8,314 nt of DNA from an uncultured Acidaminococcus sp. GTDB lineage: Bacteria; Bacillota_C; Negativicutes; Acidaminococcales; Acidaminococcaceae. The stretch lies in assembly GCA_900314165.1 (NCBI GenBank), contig OMUE01000212.1:1-8314 (forward strand), written 5' to 3'. The notes below the pieces were generated by a model. The model saw nothing but the letters and a program-made list of their open reading frames with translations, was not told the DNA's origin and did not search any database. Made by a program: the position numbers and the translations under genes. How positions within the stretch are numbered: position 1 is the first letter of the stretch; the number at the start of each line of letters is the position of its first letter. Positions 1-6,886 of this stretch are shown here, in pieces.

Positions 1-167
1 ACTTTTTCATGAGCGTTTAAGTCCTAAATGGCTCACTTTTATATTAGCATTCACAAGTAGATACGGGAGATGATGGTGCTGACGATGTAAAGAAAGTACT
101 TGAGAGAATACCCAATGTAGATGATACGCTCATTAAGCAAAGCTTTGAATCTATTGTTACTCGACAG

Positions 168-1283
168 GTGCGTCATGACAAACCAAATGCATTTTTGGAC
201 TTATGGGATTGCGTTGATGTGATAACTTCAGATATTGATAGGGATTCAGATTTGAACGATAAGATAACTGAAGAATTTTGTAACAATATTGAAGCAGAAA
301 TCGTGAAGCATCAGCCGGAATTTAAGCGTTCTCACAATGACATCTGTAATACAATGGTGACTGTAAAGCGTATTGATCCACTCACTGGTAATGAATATGA
401 AGATCATGAAGAATTAGTGGAAAATGACGCAAATCGTATGCTTGTTTACTATAAGCAGGCAGTTGCTAAATTTGCGGGTGCTTCAGATATAGTTAAAGCA
501 TATATAAACGGATACAAGAATAAGAAGTCAGTTTCAGATGAAAAGGCTTTAGCAAGAATATGTGCTGTTGCTGCTTGTTTTGAAATTGTCCAGGGCCTTG
601 AGACTTGGGCAGAGAATAAAACGAGAGATTTACTTGATGCTTATGGTCCATCTCGGTATGCAGTATCCGAAGAGAATAAAGATAAATGGAACCGCATTGA
701 AGGGAATACCTTGCCTTATGTTGATAATAAATTGAGTATTAATGCAAGCGTAACGCGACAGAACAGAGAATACGACCGTTATCTGAAGCATATTATCTGT
801 GATGATGATGGATGGGCGTACTTAAAACTGAATGATTTGGAAAAGAAAGTGGTAGAGACAGAATTATCCCGGCCTATGAATGTAGCCTGGTATCGTAACC
901 AATCCAGAAATCTGAATGCCTCGCTTTCGATTCCCTACATGATTGGCGGAGAATGGGAAAACATGTATCCGGATTTTATCTTCTTTCAGAAGACGGGAAC
1001 AGGGAAAATAGTCCGTACTATTGTCGATCCCCACGGCGATTGGTTAGGAGACAGCGTTGCTAAACTTAAGGGCTATATAAAATACTTACGTGATTACCCA
1101 GAAATGTTTGGCAGTGTACTGGCTGTTGCAGATGAAAAAAATGGTGAATGTCGATATCTTGATTTAATGGATCCTAAAGTTCAGGATACAATTGATCAGT
1201 TTACTGGGAGTTCTGCTAAAGATCTTTTCTTGGGACAACTTAGCCGACCTTATAAATTGAGCGTTGTTCAAAAGCAATCTTAA
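168..1283 (+). CDS. C-terminal part of a large DEAD/DEAH-helicase or type III restriction-like protein (probably truncated)
   Basis: This 371-codon frame (GTG start at 168) looks like the tail of a much longer protein and lacks all helicase motifs. The C-terminal third carries a nuclease-like block: a YPDF motif (Asp at residue 269), IVDPHGD (Asp 287) and KLKGY (299-303). That spacing recalls the PD-(D/E)XK-like end of large superfamily 2 helicases related to type III restriction subunits, although the canonical E/D-x-K is not clear (DPH instead). The same frame is open back to base 48 with protein-like content (VLERIPNVDD, then QSFESIVTRQ), so GTG 168 is only the first possible start, has no convincing ribosome binding site and is probably not a natural one. 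In-frame stops at 18-20 and 45-47 close it upstream. Composition is AT-rich, unlike the next gene. The family call is from remembered motif patterns; truncation or frameshift is inferred and the window edge hides the rest. Confidence 0.55.
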   Translation: MRHDKPNAFLDLWDCVDVITSDIDRDSDLNDKITEEFCNNIEAEIVKHQPEFKRSHNDICNTMVTVKRIDPLTGNEYEDHEELVENDANRMLVYYKQAVAKFAGASDIVKAYINGYKNKKSVSDEKALARICAVAACFEIVQGLETWAENKTRDLLDAYGPSRYAVSEENKDKWNRIEGNTLPYVDNKLSINASVTRQNREYDRYLKHIICDDDGWAYLKLNDLEKKVVETELSRPMNVAWYRNQSRNLNASLSIPYMIGGEWENMYPDFIFFQKTGTGKIVRTIVDPHGDWLGDSVAKLKGYIKYLRDYPEMFGSVLAVADEKNGECRYLDLMDPKVQDTIDQFTGSSAKDLFLGQLSRPYKLSVVQKQS

Positions 1284-1377
1284 AATGAGGATGAATTTCT
1301 TTTGTTGTTACAGCGGGATGGAACATTTTTAAAGGAATTCGAAGCAAGCCCCGCAAGATAGTGAACTGTGTTGAATC

Positions 1378-1382
1378 GGAGG
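1378..1382 (+). promoter_or_regulatory. Ribosome binding site that decides the ACT gene start
   Basis: GGAGG lies eight bases before ATG 1391. The in-frame ATG at 1385 is only two bases away, ATG 1394 is eleven away, and GTG 1361 lies upstream of the site. It therefore favours ATG 1391. Confidence 0.6.
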
Positions 1383-1390
1383 ATATGACT

Positions 1391-1759
1391 ATGATGCAGC
1401 TAAAGAAAATAGATCTGGATCTTACGGTCAGCAAGGTCCCGACCATACGTGAACTTACTCTGGATCAGGAGTTTTATTTTATCGGGAGGACCGATGAAGA
1501 GATCTCCCTTGTCTGTGAGACAGACCACACGCCGGCAAACACCCTGGAGCAGGACGACGGCTGGAAAGCCTTCCGGATCGAGGGGGTCCTCGATTTTTCC
1601 CTGATTGGCATTCTTTCAAAGATTTCCTCCATCCTGGCGGAGGCGGGAATCGGGATTTTTGCTGTTTCCACTTTTAATACGGATTACATCCTTATCAAAA
1701 AGGAAAATTTTGAAAAAGCGATGCAGGTTCTGGCGGAGAAGGGGTATGGGATCCGTTAA
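1391..1759 (+). CDS. ACT domain-containing protein (COG3603-like)
   Basis: A 122-residue soluble protein of the small stand-alone ACT family, whose members are thought to bind amino acids or similar small ligands. The exact ligand and target are not known to me. The N-terminal half has the family's typical EFYFIGRTDEEISLVC stretch (about residues 20-40) followed by PANTLEQDDGWKAFRIEG. The C-terminal half, about 60-120, is the ACT fold: GVLDFSLIGILSKISSIL (strand, loop, helix), then GIGIFAVSTFNTDYILIK. Length matches the family (about 120-135). I start it at ATG 1391 because GGAGG at 1378-1382 is eight bases upstream; in-frame GTG 1361 and ATG 1385 fit less well. About half of one sampled line is GC, higher than the preceding gene. 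It sits alone between a helicase remnant and mcrB and looks like a resident chromosomal gene rather than a defence gene. Confidence 0.85.
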   Translation: MMQLKKIDLDLTVSKVPTIRELTLDQEFYFIGRTDEEISLVCETDHTPANTLEQDDGWKAFRIEGVLDFSLIGILSKISSILAEAGIGIFAVSTFNTDYILIKKENFEKAMQVLAEKGYGIR

Positions 1760-1772
1760 CGGCAGCCTTTTT

Positions 1773-1787
1773 GCAGATCCTATCTGC
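1773..1787. repeat. Short perfect inverted repeat upstream of mcrB
   Basis: GCAGAT and ATCTGC are separated by CCT, in the 63-base gap between the ACT gene and mcrB, 36 bases before the mcrB start. It could be an operator, or a weak hairpin ending the ACT transcript. There is no proper T-run and I see no convincing -35/-10 pair beside it. Confidence 0.4.
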
Positions 1788-1822
1788 TTGGTTTCATATG
1801 GACATTATGGGGGAAGACAGGA

Positions 1823-4255
1823 ATGTTTGATCAATCGCGCTTACAAAAAGTTCTAGTACAATACAAAAAGGATTTTGTACCCAAACATTGGGACGAGGAA
1901 AAATATAAGTGGGAAGCGGTCAAATGCTTCCAGGATAACTGGGATATCAAGGCAGCTAATTTTAAAGATATGCTCAGCCGTTCCCTTTCCAAAACCTATA
2001 ATTTACTGTCTTCCATGAATAATTTTCCTGCAGATATGATCCTGGGCTTTGCAAAAACTGCTCCGGAAGATGTGCGTTCTATGTACATTGATTTGTTTGA
2101 TGAAGACAAAGATGTGTATGAACGAATCGAGCATTTTAAGATGCAGGCGTCCATTCTTCTTGAAAAATACGGGAACGGGGCCAAACAGCATTATCAGTAT
2201 GAAAATGCCATTACGACCTATCTATGGCTGCGCTATCCGGATAAGTACTACATCTTTAAATTCAGTGAAGTAAAAGCTGTAGCGGACGAGCTTCAGAGTA
2301 ACTATGTTTTTAAGAGGGGCGCTTATGCAGAAAACCTTCGTAATTTTTATGCCCTATATAATGAAATTTGTGGGGAGCTGAAAAAAGATGCGGAACTGTT
2401 CAATCTTTTCAAATTCCAGATTACTGAATCGTGTTATCCGGATCCGGAATTAAAGACTCTGACTGTTGATATTGGATTTTATATTTCCCAAAATTATGCA
2501 AAGTGTGATAAGCATATTCCGTCAATCTGGAAAATCAGCCACGGCGCTATTTCTGAACAGAACCGCAGCCTATTTGAGACAAGAAAAGTGGTCGTCGTTC
2601 ACGGGCAGACCGCGCCAAAGGGGACTTCCGGGGAATCGCAGGGCCAGCAGTTTACTGATGAAATCAGGAAAGGGGATTATTTTTATCTATGCAACGGAAA
2701 CAGTATCAATTTGCTGGGAAGGTTTACCAGTGATTCGGCTGTGCCGAATCCGGAGCAGTCCAATGGCTGGGTTGAGAGAAGCTATGAAAAAATAGCAGAT
2801 TCAAGGGATACCTCAGCTTATAAAGGAGTACAGAAATGGTGGACTCCCAATGATAATTCAACTTGTATCAAAGTTGAGAAGAAGGACGAAAAACTCTTTG
2901 AAAAGCTGATCTTGAAACCTTACTTTGCTATGGGCCTGGAGGATCTGGATGGGAAGAAAGATCGGAAACCCAGGTACTGGTGGCTGAACGCCAATCCCAG
3001 GATTTGGAGCTTCTCTGATCTGCAGGTGGGCGAAGTTGAGGTTTATACTCTTTTTAATGAGAACGGCAATAAGCGCCGTATTTACCAGAATTTCCTGGAT
3101 GCCAGGGCAGGTGATGTTTTTATCGGATACGAAGCTGCTCCTGTTAAGCAGATTGTCGCTCTGGGGAAAGTAAAAGAACCCAGTGATGGGACGAAGATCT
3201 TTTTCGAAAAAACGGAGTCCCTGGAAAATCCGATTGATTATCAGACATTGAAGGCATGTCAGGAACTCAGCGAGATGGAATTCTTCCAGAACCCCAGCGG
3301 CAGTCTCTTCAAACTGACGAATGATGAATATGAATTCCTCATGGATATGATCCGGGACGAAAATCCGCTGCCCACCGGGAAGCAGTACCCTTCGTATACA
3401 AAAAAGGATTTCCTGTCCGAAGTCTACATGACGGAAAAACAGTATGACCGGCTTGTGGGAGTGCTTGGCAACAAGATGAACATTATCCTGCAGGGTGCCC
3501 CAGGCGTGGGAAAGACCTTTGCAGCCAAACGGCTGGCGTATTCCCTGATGGGAGAAAAGGATGACAGCCGGATTGAATTCGTCCAGTTCCACCAGAATTA
3601 TTCTTATGAAGATTTCATGATGGGCTATAAACCATCCGGCAGTTCTTTCGAGCTGAAATATGGGGTATTCTACAAGTTCTGCAAGAAGGCGGAGAACCAG
3701 CCGGATAAGAAGTTCTTCTTTATTATTGATGAAATCAACCGGGGCAATCTGAGTAAGATCTTCGGAGAGCTGCTGATGCTCATTGAAAAATCCTACCGGG
3801 GGAAAAAGGCGGCCCTTGCCTACAATGGGGAGTCTTTTGCTGTACCGAAAAATCTCTATATCATTGGCATGATGAATACAGCGGACCGGAGCCTCGCCAT
3901 GATTGACTATGCGCTGCGGCGGAGATTCAGTTTCTTTGATATGGAACCTGCCTTTGGATCAAAGGGATTTGAAGCCTATCAGAAGACCCTGGAAAATAAA
4001 ACTTTTGATGATCTCGTGCAGAAAATCAGTGCATTAAATGATGATATCCGGAATGATCCGTCGTTGGGGAAAGGCTTCTGCATCGGGCACAGCTATTTTT
4101 GCGGGAGGACGAAGGAAACCTGCACGGAGGAATGGATGGAGTCCGTTGTGGATTATGATATCCTTCCCATGCTGACTGAATACTGGTTTGACGATGACAG
4201 TAAGGCAGAGCGCTGGGGTAAAGTGCTTCACGGAGTCTTCAATGAAAAGGGATAA
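1823..4255 (+). CDS. mcrB: McrB-type AAA+ GTPase with EVE-like reader domain (type IV restriction)
   Basis: An 810-residue motor and recognition subunit of a McrBC modification-dependent restriction system. McrB proteins bind modified DNA, form hexamers and hydrolyse GTP to drive the McrC nuclease. Visible order: residues 1-230, helical, not recognised; about 230-365, a beta-rich segment (RKVVVVHG, then DEIRKGDYFYLCNG and LLGRF) that looks PUA-like; about 383-512, an EVE-like domain beginning PRYWWLNANPRIWSF (Trp 386-387), a fold that reads modified bases; about 540-810, the AAA+ domain. The motor has Walker A GAPGVGKT (558-565), Walker B FFFIIDE (631-637), the McrB hallmark MNTADRS (684-690) and RRRF (699-702). 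It is longer than E. coli McrB (about 460 aa) because of the N-terminal reader region. The ATG is preceded by GGGGGAAG at 1809-1815. It overlaps mcrC by 14 bases, indicating translational coupling. The first half is clearly more AT-rich than the motor half. The family is very likely; the exact target modification is unknown. Confidence 0.92.
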   Translation: MFDQSRLQKVLVQYKKDFVPKHWDEEKYKWEAVKCFQDNWDIKAANFKDMLSRSLSKTYNLLSSMNNFPADMILGFAKTAPEDVRSMYIDLFDEDKDVYERIEHFKMQASILLEKYGNGAKQHYQYENAITTYLWLRYPDKYYIFKFSEVKAVADELQSNYVFKRGAYAENLRNFYALYNEICGELKKDAELFNLFKFQITESCYPDPELKTLTVDIGFYISQNYAKCDKHIPSIWKISHGAISEQNRSLFETRKVVVVHGQTAPKGTSGESQGQQFTDEIRKGDYFYLCNGNSINLLGRFTSDSAVPNPEQSNGWVERSYEKIADSRDTSAYKGVQKWWTPNDNSTCIKVEKKDEKLFEKLILKPYFAMGLEDLDGKKDRKPRYWWLNANPRIWSFSDLQVGEVEVYTLFNENGNKRRIYQNFLDARAGDVFIGYEAAPVKQIVALGKVKEPSDGTKIFFEKTESLENPIDYQTLKACQELSEMEFFQNPSGSLFKLTNDEYEFLMDMIRDENPLPTGKQYPSYTKKDFLSEVYMTEKQYDRLVGVLGNKMNIILQGAPGVGKTFAAKRLAYSLMGEKDDSRIEFVQFHQNYSYEDFMMGYKPSGSSFELKYGVFYKFCKKAENQPDKKFFFIIDEINRGNLSKIFGELLMLIEKSYRGKKAALAYNGESFAVPKNLYIIGMMNTADRSLAMIDYALRRRFSFFDMEPAFGSKGFEAYQKTLENKTFDDLVQKISALNDDIRNDPSLGKGFCIGHSYFCGRTKETCTEEWMESVVDYDILPMLTEYWFDDDSKAERWGKVLHGVFNEKG

Positions 4256-5315
4256 CAGCATCTTCATCAAGAACATTTATTATATGCTGTCCTATGCGTT
4301 CACGGCGTTAAAGGGATCCGTCTATGAAGATGTCCGGACGGAGGCCTTTGACAACATTTGGAATCTGTTTGCAGCCATTCTGTCGAAAGGCATCGGGCTG
4401 CAGCTGAAGCAGGGCCTTTACCGGGAGTACCTGAATCGAGTTGAGGATCTTTCGGTGGTTCGGGGGAAAATCAATATACCGGGAACCATCCGGAACAGGC
4501 TGAAGCAGCGGGTGGCTGTGACCTGCGATTATGATGAGCTGTCCGTAAACAATCTGCTGAACCAGATTCTGAAATCGACAGTTTTCCTGCTCCTGAAACG
4601 CACGGATGTGGAGGACAAATACAAGGCAGAACTGAAAAAGGAGATGCTCTATTTTTCGGGAGTGGAGAATACAGATCTGAACCAGGTGCGCTGGTCCGAT
4701 ATCCGGTTCCAAAGAAATAACCGGAACTATCAGCTTCTTTTGGGGATTTGCCAGCTGCTGACCGAAGGCGCGCTGATGACCACGGAAAGCGGGGAAAACC
4801 ACCTGGCAAGTTTCATCGATGAGCAGCGGATGTGCCGGCTGTATGAGAAATTCATCTTAGAATATTACGCTCAGAATTATGGCCGGCGGATCAAGGGATT
4901 TTCTTCAAGAGCCCTGCAGATTCCCTGGCAGCTGGATGATGGCTATGATGCTCTGCTCCCGGTTATGCAGACGGATATTACTCTGACCTATGGCAAACAG
5001 ATCCTGATCATTGACGCCAAATATTATAAACAGACGATGCAGAACCATTTTGACGTGAGAACCCATCATTCCGGCAATCTGTACCAGATCTTCACGTACG
5101 TGAAAAACAAGGATGTGCAGGTTTCCGGAAACGGGTATAAAGTTTCCGGTATGCTTCTCTATGCAAAGACGGATGAGCCGGTCGTTCCGGATCATGTTTA
5201 TCAGATGAGTGGGAATCAGATTTCTGTGAAGACACTGGATTTGGGTCAGGAGTTTTCCGAAATTGAAAAACAGCTGGGGCAGATTGTAGAAGATCATTTC
5301 AGAATTAAATCATGA
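4242..5315 (+). CDS. mcrC: McrC-type PD-(D/E)XK nuclease subunit (type IV restriction)
   Basis: A 357-residue cleavage partner of McrB. In known systems McrC docks on the McrB hexamer, stimulates its GTPase and cuts the DNA. The N-terminal part has the family's NIYYMLSYAF opening and a conserved LSVVRGKINIPGTI segment near residue 70. The C-terminal half holds the nuclease: QTDI with Asp 245, then LIIDAKYY with Asp 258 and Lys 260, matching D-(x)n-(D/E)-x-K. Length is normal for the family. I choose ATG 4242 because GGAG at 4232-4235 lies six bases before it; it starts inside the last codons of mcrB, a typical coupled arrangement. The frame stays open further upstream, but only within mcrB. 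Its stop overlaps an ATG at 5312 (ATGA). All catalytic residues are present, so it appears functional. Confidence 0.92.
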   Translation: MKRDNSIFIKNIYYMLSYAFTALKGSVYEDVRTEAFDNIWNLFAAILSKGIGLQLKQGLYREYLNRVEDLSVVRGKINIPGTIRNRLKQRVAVTCDYDELSVNNLLNQILKSTVFLLLKRTDVEDKYKAELKKEMLYFSGVENTDLNQVRWSDIRFQRNNRNYQLLLGICQLLTEGALMTTESGENHLASFIDEQRMCRLYEKFILEYYAQNYGRRIKGFSSRALQIPWQLDDGYDALLPVMQTDITLTYGKQILIIDAKYYKQTMQNHFDVRTHHSGNLYQIFTYVKNKDVQVSGNGYKVSGMLLYAKTDEPVVPDHVYQMSGNQISVKTLDLGQEFSEIEKQLGQIVEDHFRIKS

Positions 5316-5334
5316 AAGGATTTGAAAAAAAGCA

Positions 5335-6525
5335 ATGGAACTCCTTAAGACGATAACCCAATTGATAGAAATGCGTCAGGAAGGCCCATATTGGGATTTC
5401 AAGAAAGAATGGTACGGCAAAGAAAAAGACGAAGATCAGCTTATTGATATAATCTGCATGGCAAACAATCTTGTAAATCGGGATGCTTATATAATTATTG
5501 GGATAGATGAAGAAAATGACTATTCAGTGCATGATGTTCTCCATGATAACAATCGTAGAAATACACAACAGTTAACAGATTTTCTTAGAGATAAGGGATT
5601 TGCAGGTGATTTCCGTCCGGTTGTTACTGTTGAACCTCTTCCATATGGTAACGGGGTAATTGATGTCATAGTAATTCATAACAGTTTAAATACTCCGTTT
5701 TATCTTAAAAAGAAATATAAGGGCATCTGCCAGAGCAACATATACGTCAGATTGCAGGATAGTAACACGCCAAGAGATAAATCTGCAGATTTTCATCATG
5801 TTGAATATTTGTGGAAAAAGCACTTTGGAATGTTGCTTTCTCCAATGGAAAAAGTAATGTTATATCTACAGCATCCAGAAAATTGGGAGGATAGCCCTTC
5901 ACAAAAAGATAAAAAATATTATAAATATGATCCAGCGTTCTTAATAGAGCACAACTATGAGCCGGAAGATGGGCGCAACGGCTATGAATATTATCTATTT
6001 GCACAGGTAGATCCCACCCCACATTGGAGTAATATTAGAATTTATTATTATCAGACTGTGCTTGAAGACTTAGGTGGAGTTATTCTTGATGGTGGAAGGT
6101 ACTTCACAGTAATGCCGGATACAGATGGCATTACTGTAACTGAAAATTCTTCGTGGGATATTTCTTTTAAATATTTGGTAAAAGGTGGAATCAAATATTT
6201 AGTCCATGATTTCTATTATGAAGATGATGGAGATGAAGCAAGACATGCTCATGATGAATTTGAAAACTGTATTTTAATCTTTAATGATGAAGACGAACGA
6301 ACACATTTCAAGAAATATGTCACTGAACATTGGGACTCAATAAAAGATTATGATGATAAAATTCATATTCCTTATATGCGAGAGATTCCGGGATATAACA
6401 TGGAAGCGTTTAGAAAAAAGTATAAGGATGTACAGATTTTAAGGAGAATGTTAGATGTATTCCGTTCGGATGAACGAAAAGTGGCCGCTATCAAGAAAGC
6501 CAGGAAAAAAAGTGTGGTCGAATAG
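5335..6525 (+). CDS. AlbA_2 (Schlafen-type) domain protein linked to McrBC
   Basis: A 396-residue protein whose first 150 residues match the AlbA_2/Schlafen-like domain: EGPYWDFKKEW (Glu 16, Asp 21, Lys 23, Glu 25), a helix ending in MANNL, YIIIGIDEE (52-60), then NTPFYLKKKYKG and NIYVRLQDSNTP (135-146). Proteins with this domain bind nucleic acids, are frequent in defence islands, and some eukaryotic relatives are RNases. Residues 155-396 are not recognised; they include an acidic patch (YEDDGDEARHAHDEFEN) and a basic end (KKARKKSVVE). It begins 19 bases after mcrC, so it probably shares that transcript. Its ribosome binding site is poor: AAAGGA at 5315-5320 is 14 bases away. Much more AT-rich than mcrC, it probably arrived separately. 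It could be an accessory effector of the McrBC system or an independent defence gene; the domain call is firm, the role is inference. Confidence 0.75.
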   Translation: MELLKTITQLIEMRQEGPYWDFKKEWYGKEKDEDQLIDIICMANNLVNRDAYIIIGIDEENDYSVHDVLHDNNRRNTQQLTDFLRDKGFAGDFRPVVTVEPLPYGNGVIDVIVIHNSLNTPFYLKKKYKGICQSNIYVRLQDSNTPRDKSADFHHVEYLWKKHFGMLLSPMEKVMLYLQHPENWEDSPSQKDKKYYKYDPAFLIEHNYEPEDGRNGYEYYLFAQVDPTPHWSNIRIYYYQTVLEDLGGVILDGGRYFTVMPDTDGITVTENSSWDISFKYLVKGGIKYLVHDFYYEDDGDEARHAHDEFENCILIFNDEDERTHFKKYVTEHWDSIKDYDDKIHIPYMREIPGYNMEAFRKKYKDVQILRRMLDVFRSDERKVAAIKKARKKSVVE

Positions 6526-6564
6526 CTCTTGTTTTACAGGGAGGCTGTTCAATCCCACATTCCA

Positions 6565-6573
6565 TGGTATAAT
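6565..6573 (+). promoter_or_regulatory. Extended -10 promoter ahead of the CRISPR unit
   Basis: TGGTATAAT is a perfect TATAAT (6568-6573) with the extended -10 TGn at 6565-6567. The -35 region is weak (TGTTCA at 6546-6551). Transcription would begin near 6580 and read into the structured segment and the CRISPR repeats. Confidence 0.6.
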
Positions 6574-6734
6574 ACAGGAGTAAACCCTTTGTCCTTCGAT
6601 TCTGCCCCGCATCAGGCAGAATGCGGGAATGGGGGTAATCCACCGGGCCTTGGTTGCCCGAAGGTGGCCAATTTTCATTCTGCCCCGCAAAACGGGCTGA
6701 AAAGCCAGATGGCATGCGGCTCCTGGAGGGAGCT

Positions 6735-6841
6735 GTTTTAAACCTTAATCCCCGAAAGGGGACGGAAACAATACATCAGCCTCAAATTCCCGCGGGTCAA
6801 GATCATGTTTTAAACCTTAATCCCCGAAAGGGGACGGAAAC
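6735..6841 (+). CRISPR. Minimal CRISPR: two identical 35-base repeats, one spacer, no cas genes
   Basis: Two perfect copies lie at 6735-6769 and 6807-6841, both preceded by T, so the unit may be 36 bases (6734 and 6806). The spacer at 6770-6805 is 36 bases (37 if the T belongs to it). Inside each repeat TCCCC-GAAA-GGGGA forms a 5-bp stem closed by a GNRA loop, and the repeat ends in ACGGAAAC, which has the form of an 8-base crRNA handle. That sets the transcribed direction as plus, agreeing with the promoter upstream and terminator downstream. No cas gene lies in the window, so it would depend on Cas proteins elsewhere, be a relic, or do something else. The subtype is not assigned; the handle recalls type III-like repeats. 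Confidence 0.85.
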
Positions 6842-6844
6842 CAA

Positions 6845-6886
6845 ACAGGATTTCCCCAGAAAACTTGGGGGAGTCCTGTCTTTTTT
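6845..6886 (+). terminator. Strong intrinsic terminator right after the last CRISPR repeat
   Basis: A 13-bp uninterrupted stem (6845-6857 with 6867-6879, two G-U pairs) has a 9-base loop and is followed almost directly by six T (6881-6886). It starts three bases after the second repeat ends. Confidence 0.88.

Larger units (their letters stand above)
6580..6886 (+). ncRNA. Candidate self-contained non-coding RNA carrying a one-spacer CRISPR unit
   Basis: About 307 bases lie between a good extended -10 promoter and a strong intrinsic terminator, with no believable reading frame. Bases 6599-6733 are GC-rich and full of short helices: ATTCTGCC/GGCAGAAT (6599-6606 with 6615-6622), the competing CCCGCAT/ATGCGGG (6606-6612 with 6621-6627), CCACC-GGGC pairing with GCCC-GGTGG (6640-6648 with 6656-6667), GCCC/GGGC (6682-6685 with 6694-6697) and GCC/GGC (6704-6706 with 6711-6713). 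A 13-base direct repeat, ATTCTGCCCCGCA, occurs at 6599-6611 and 6677-6689. The transcript would then include repeat-spacer-repeat and stop at the terminator. This could be a CRISPR leader, or a distinct structured RNA fused to a crRNA unit; transcription is inferred. Confidence 0.4.

Noticed and set aside
2858..3592. A 244-codon minus-strand frame inside mcrB
   Set aside because: It lies wholly opposite well-conserved EVE-like and AAA+ motifs and has no family resemblance.
6851..6875. Terminator stem as a degenerate third CRISPR repeat (TTTCCCC...GGGGGA resembles the repeat stem)
   Set aside because: Outside the C/G runs there is no match to the repeat, the loop differs, and the stem and T-run are fully explained as a terminator.
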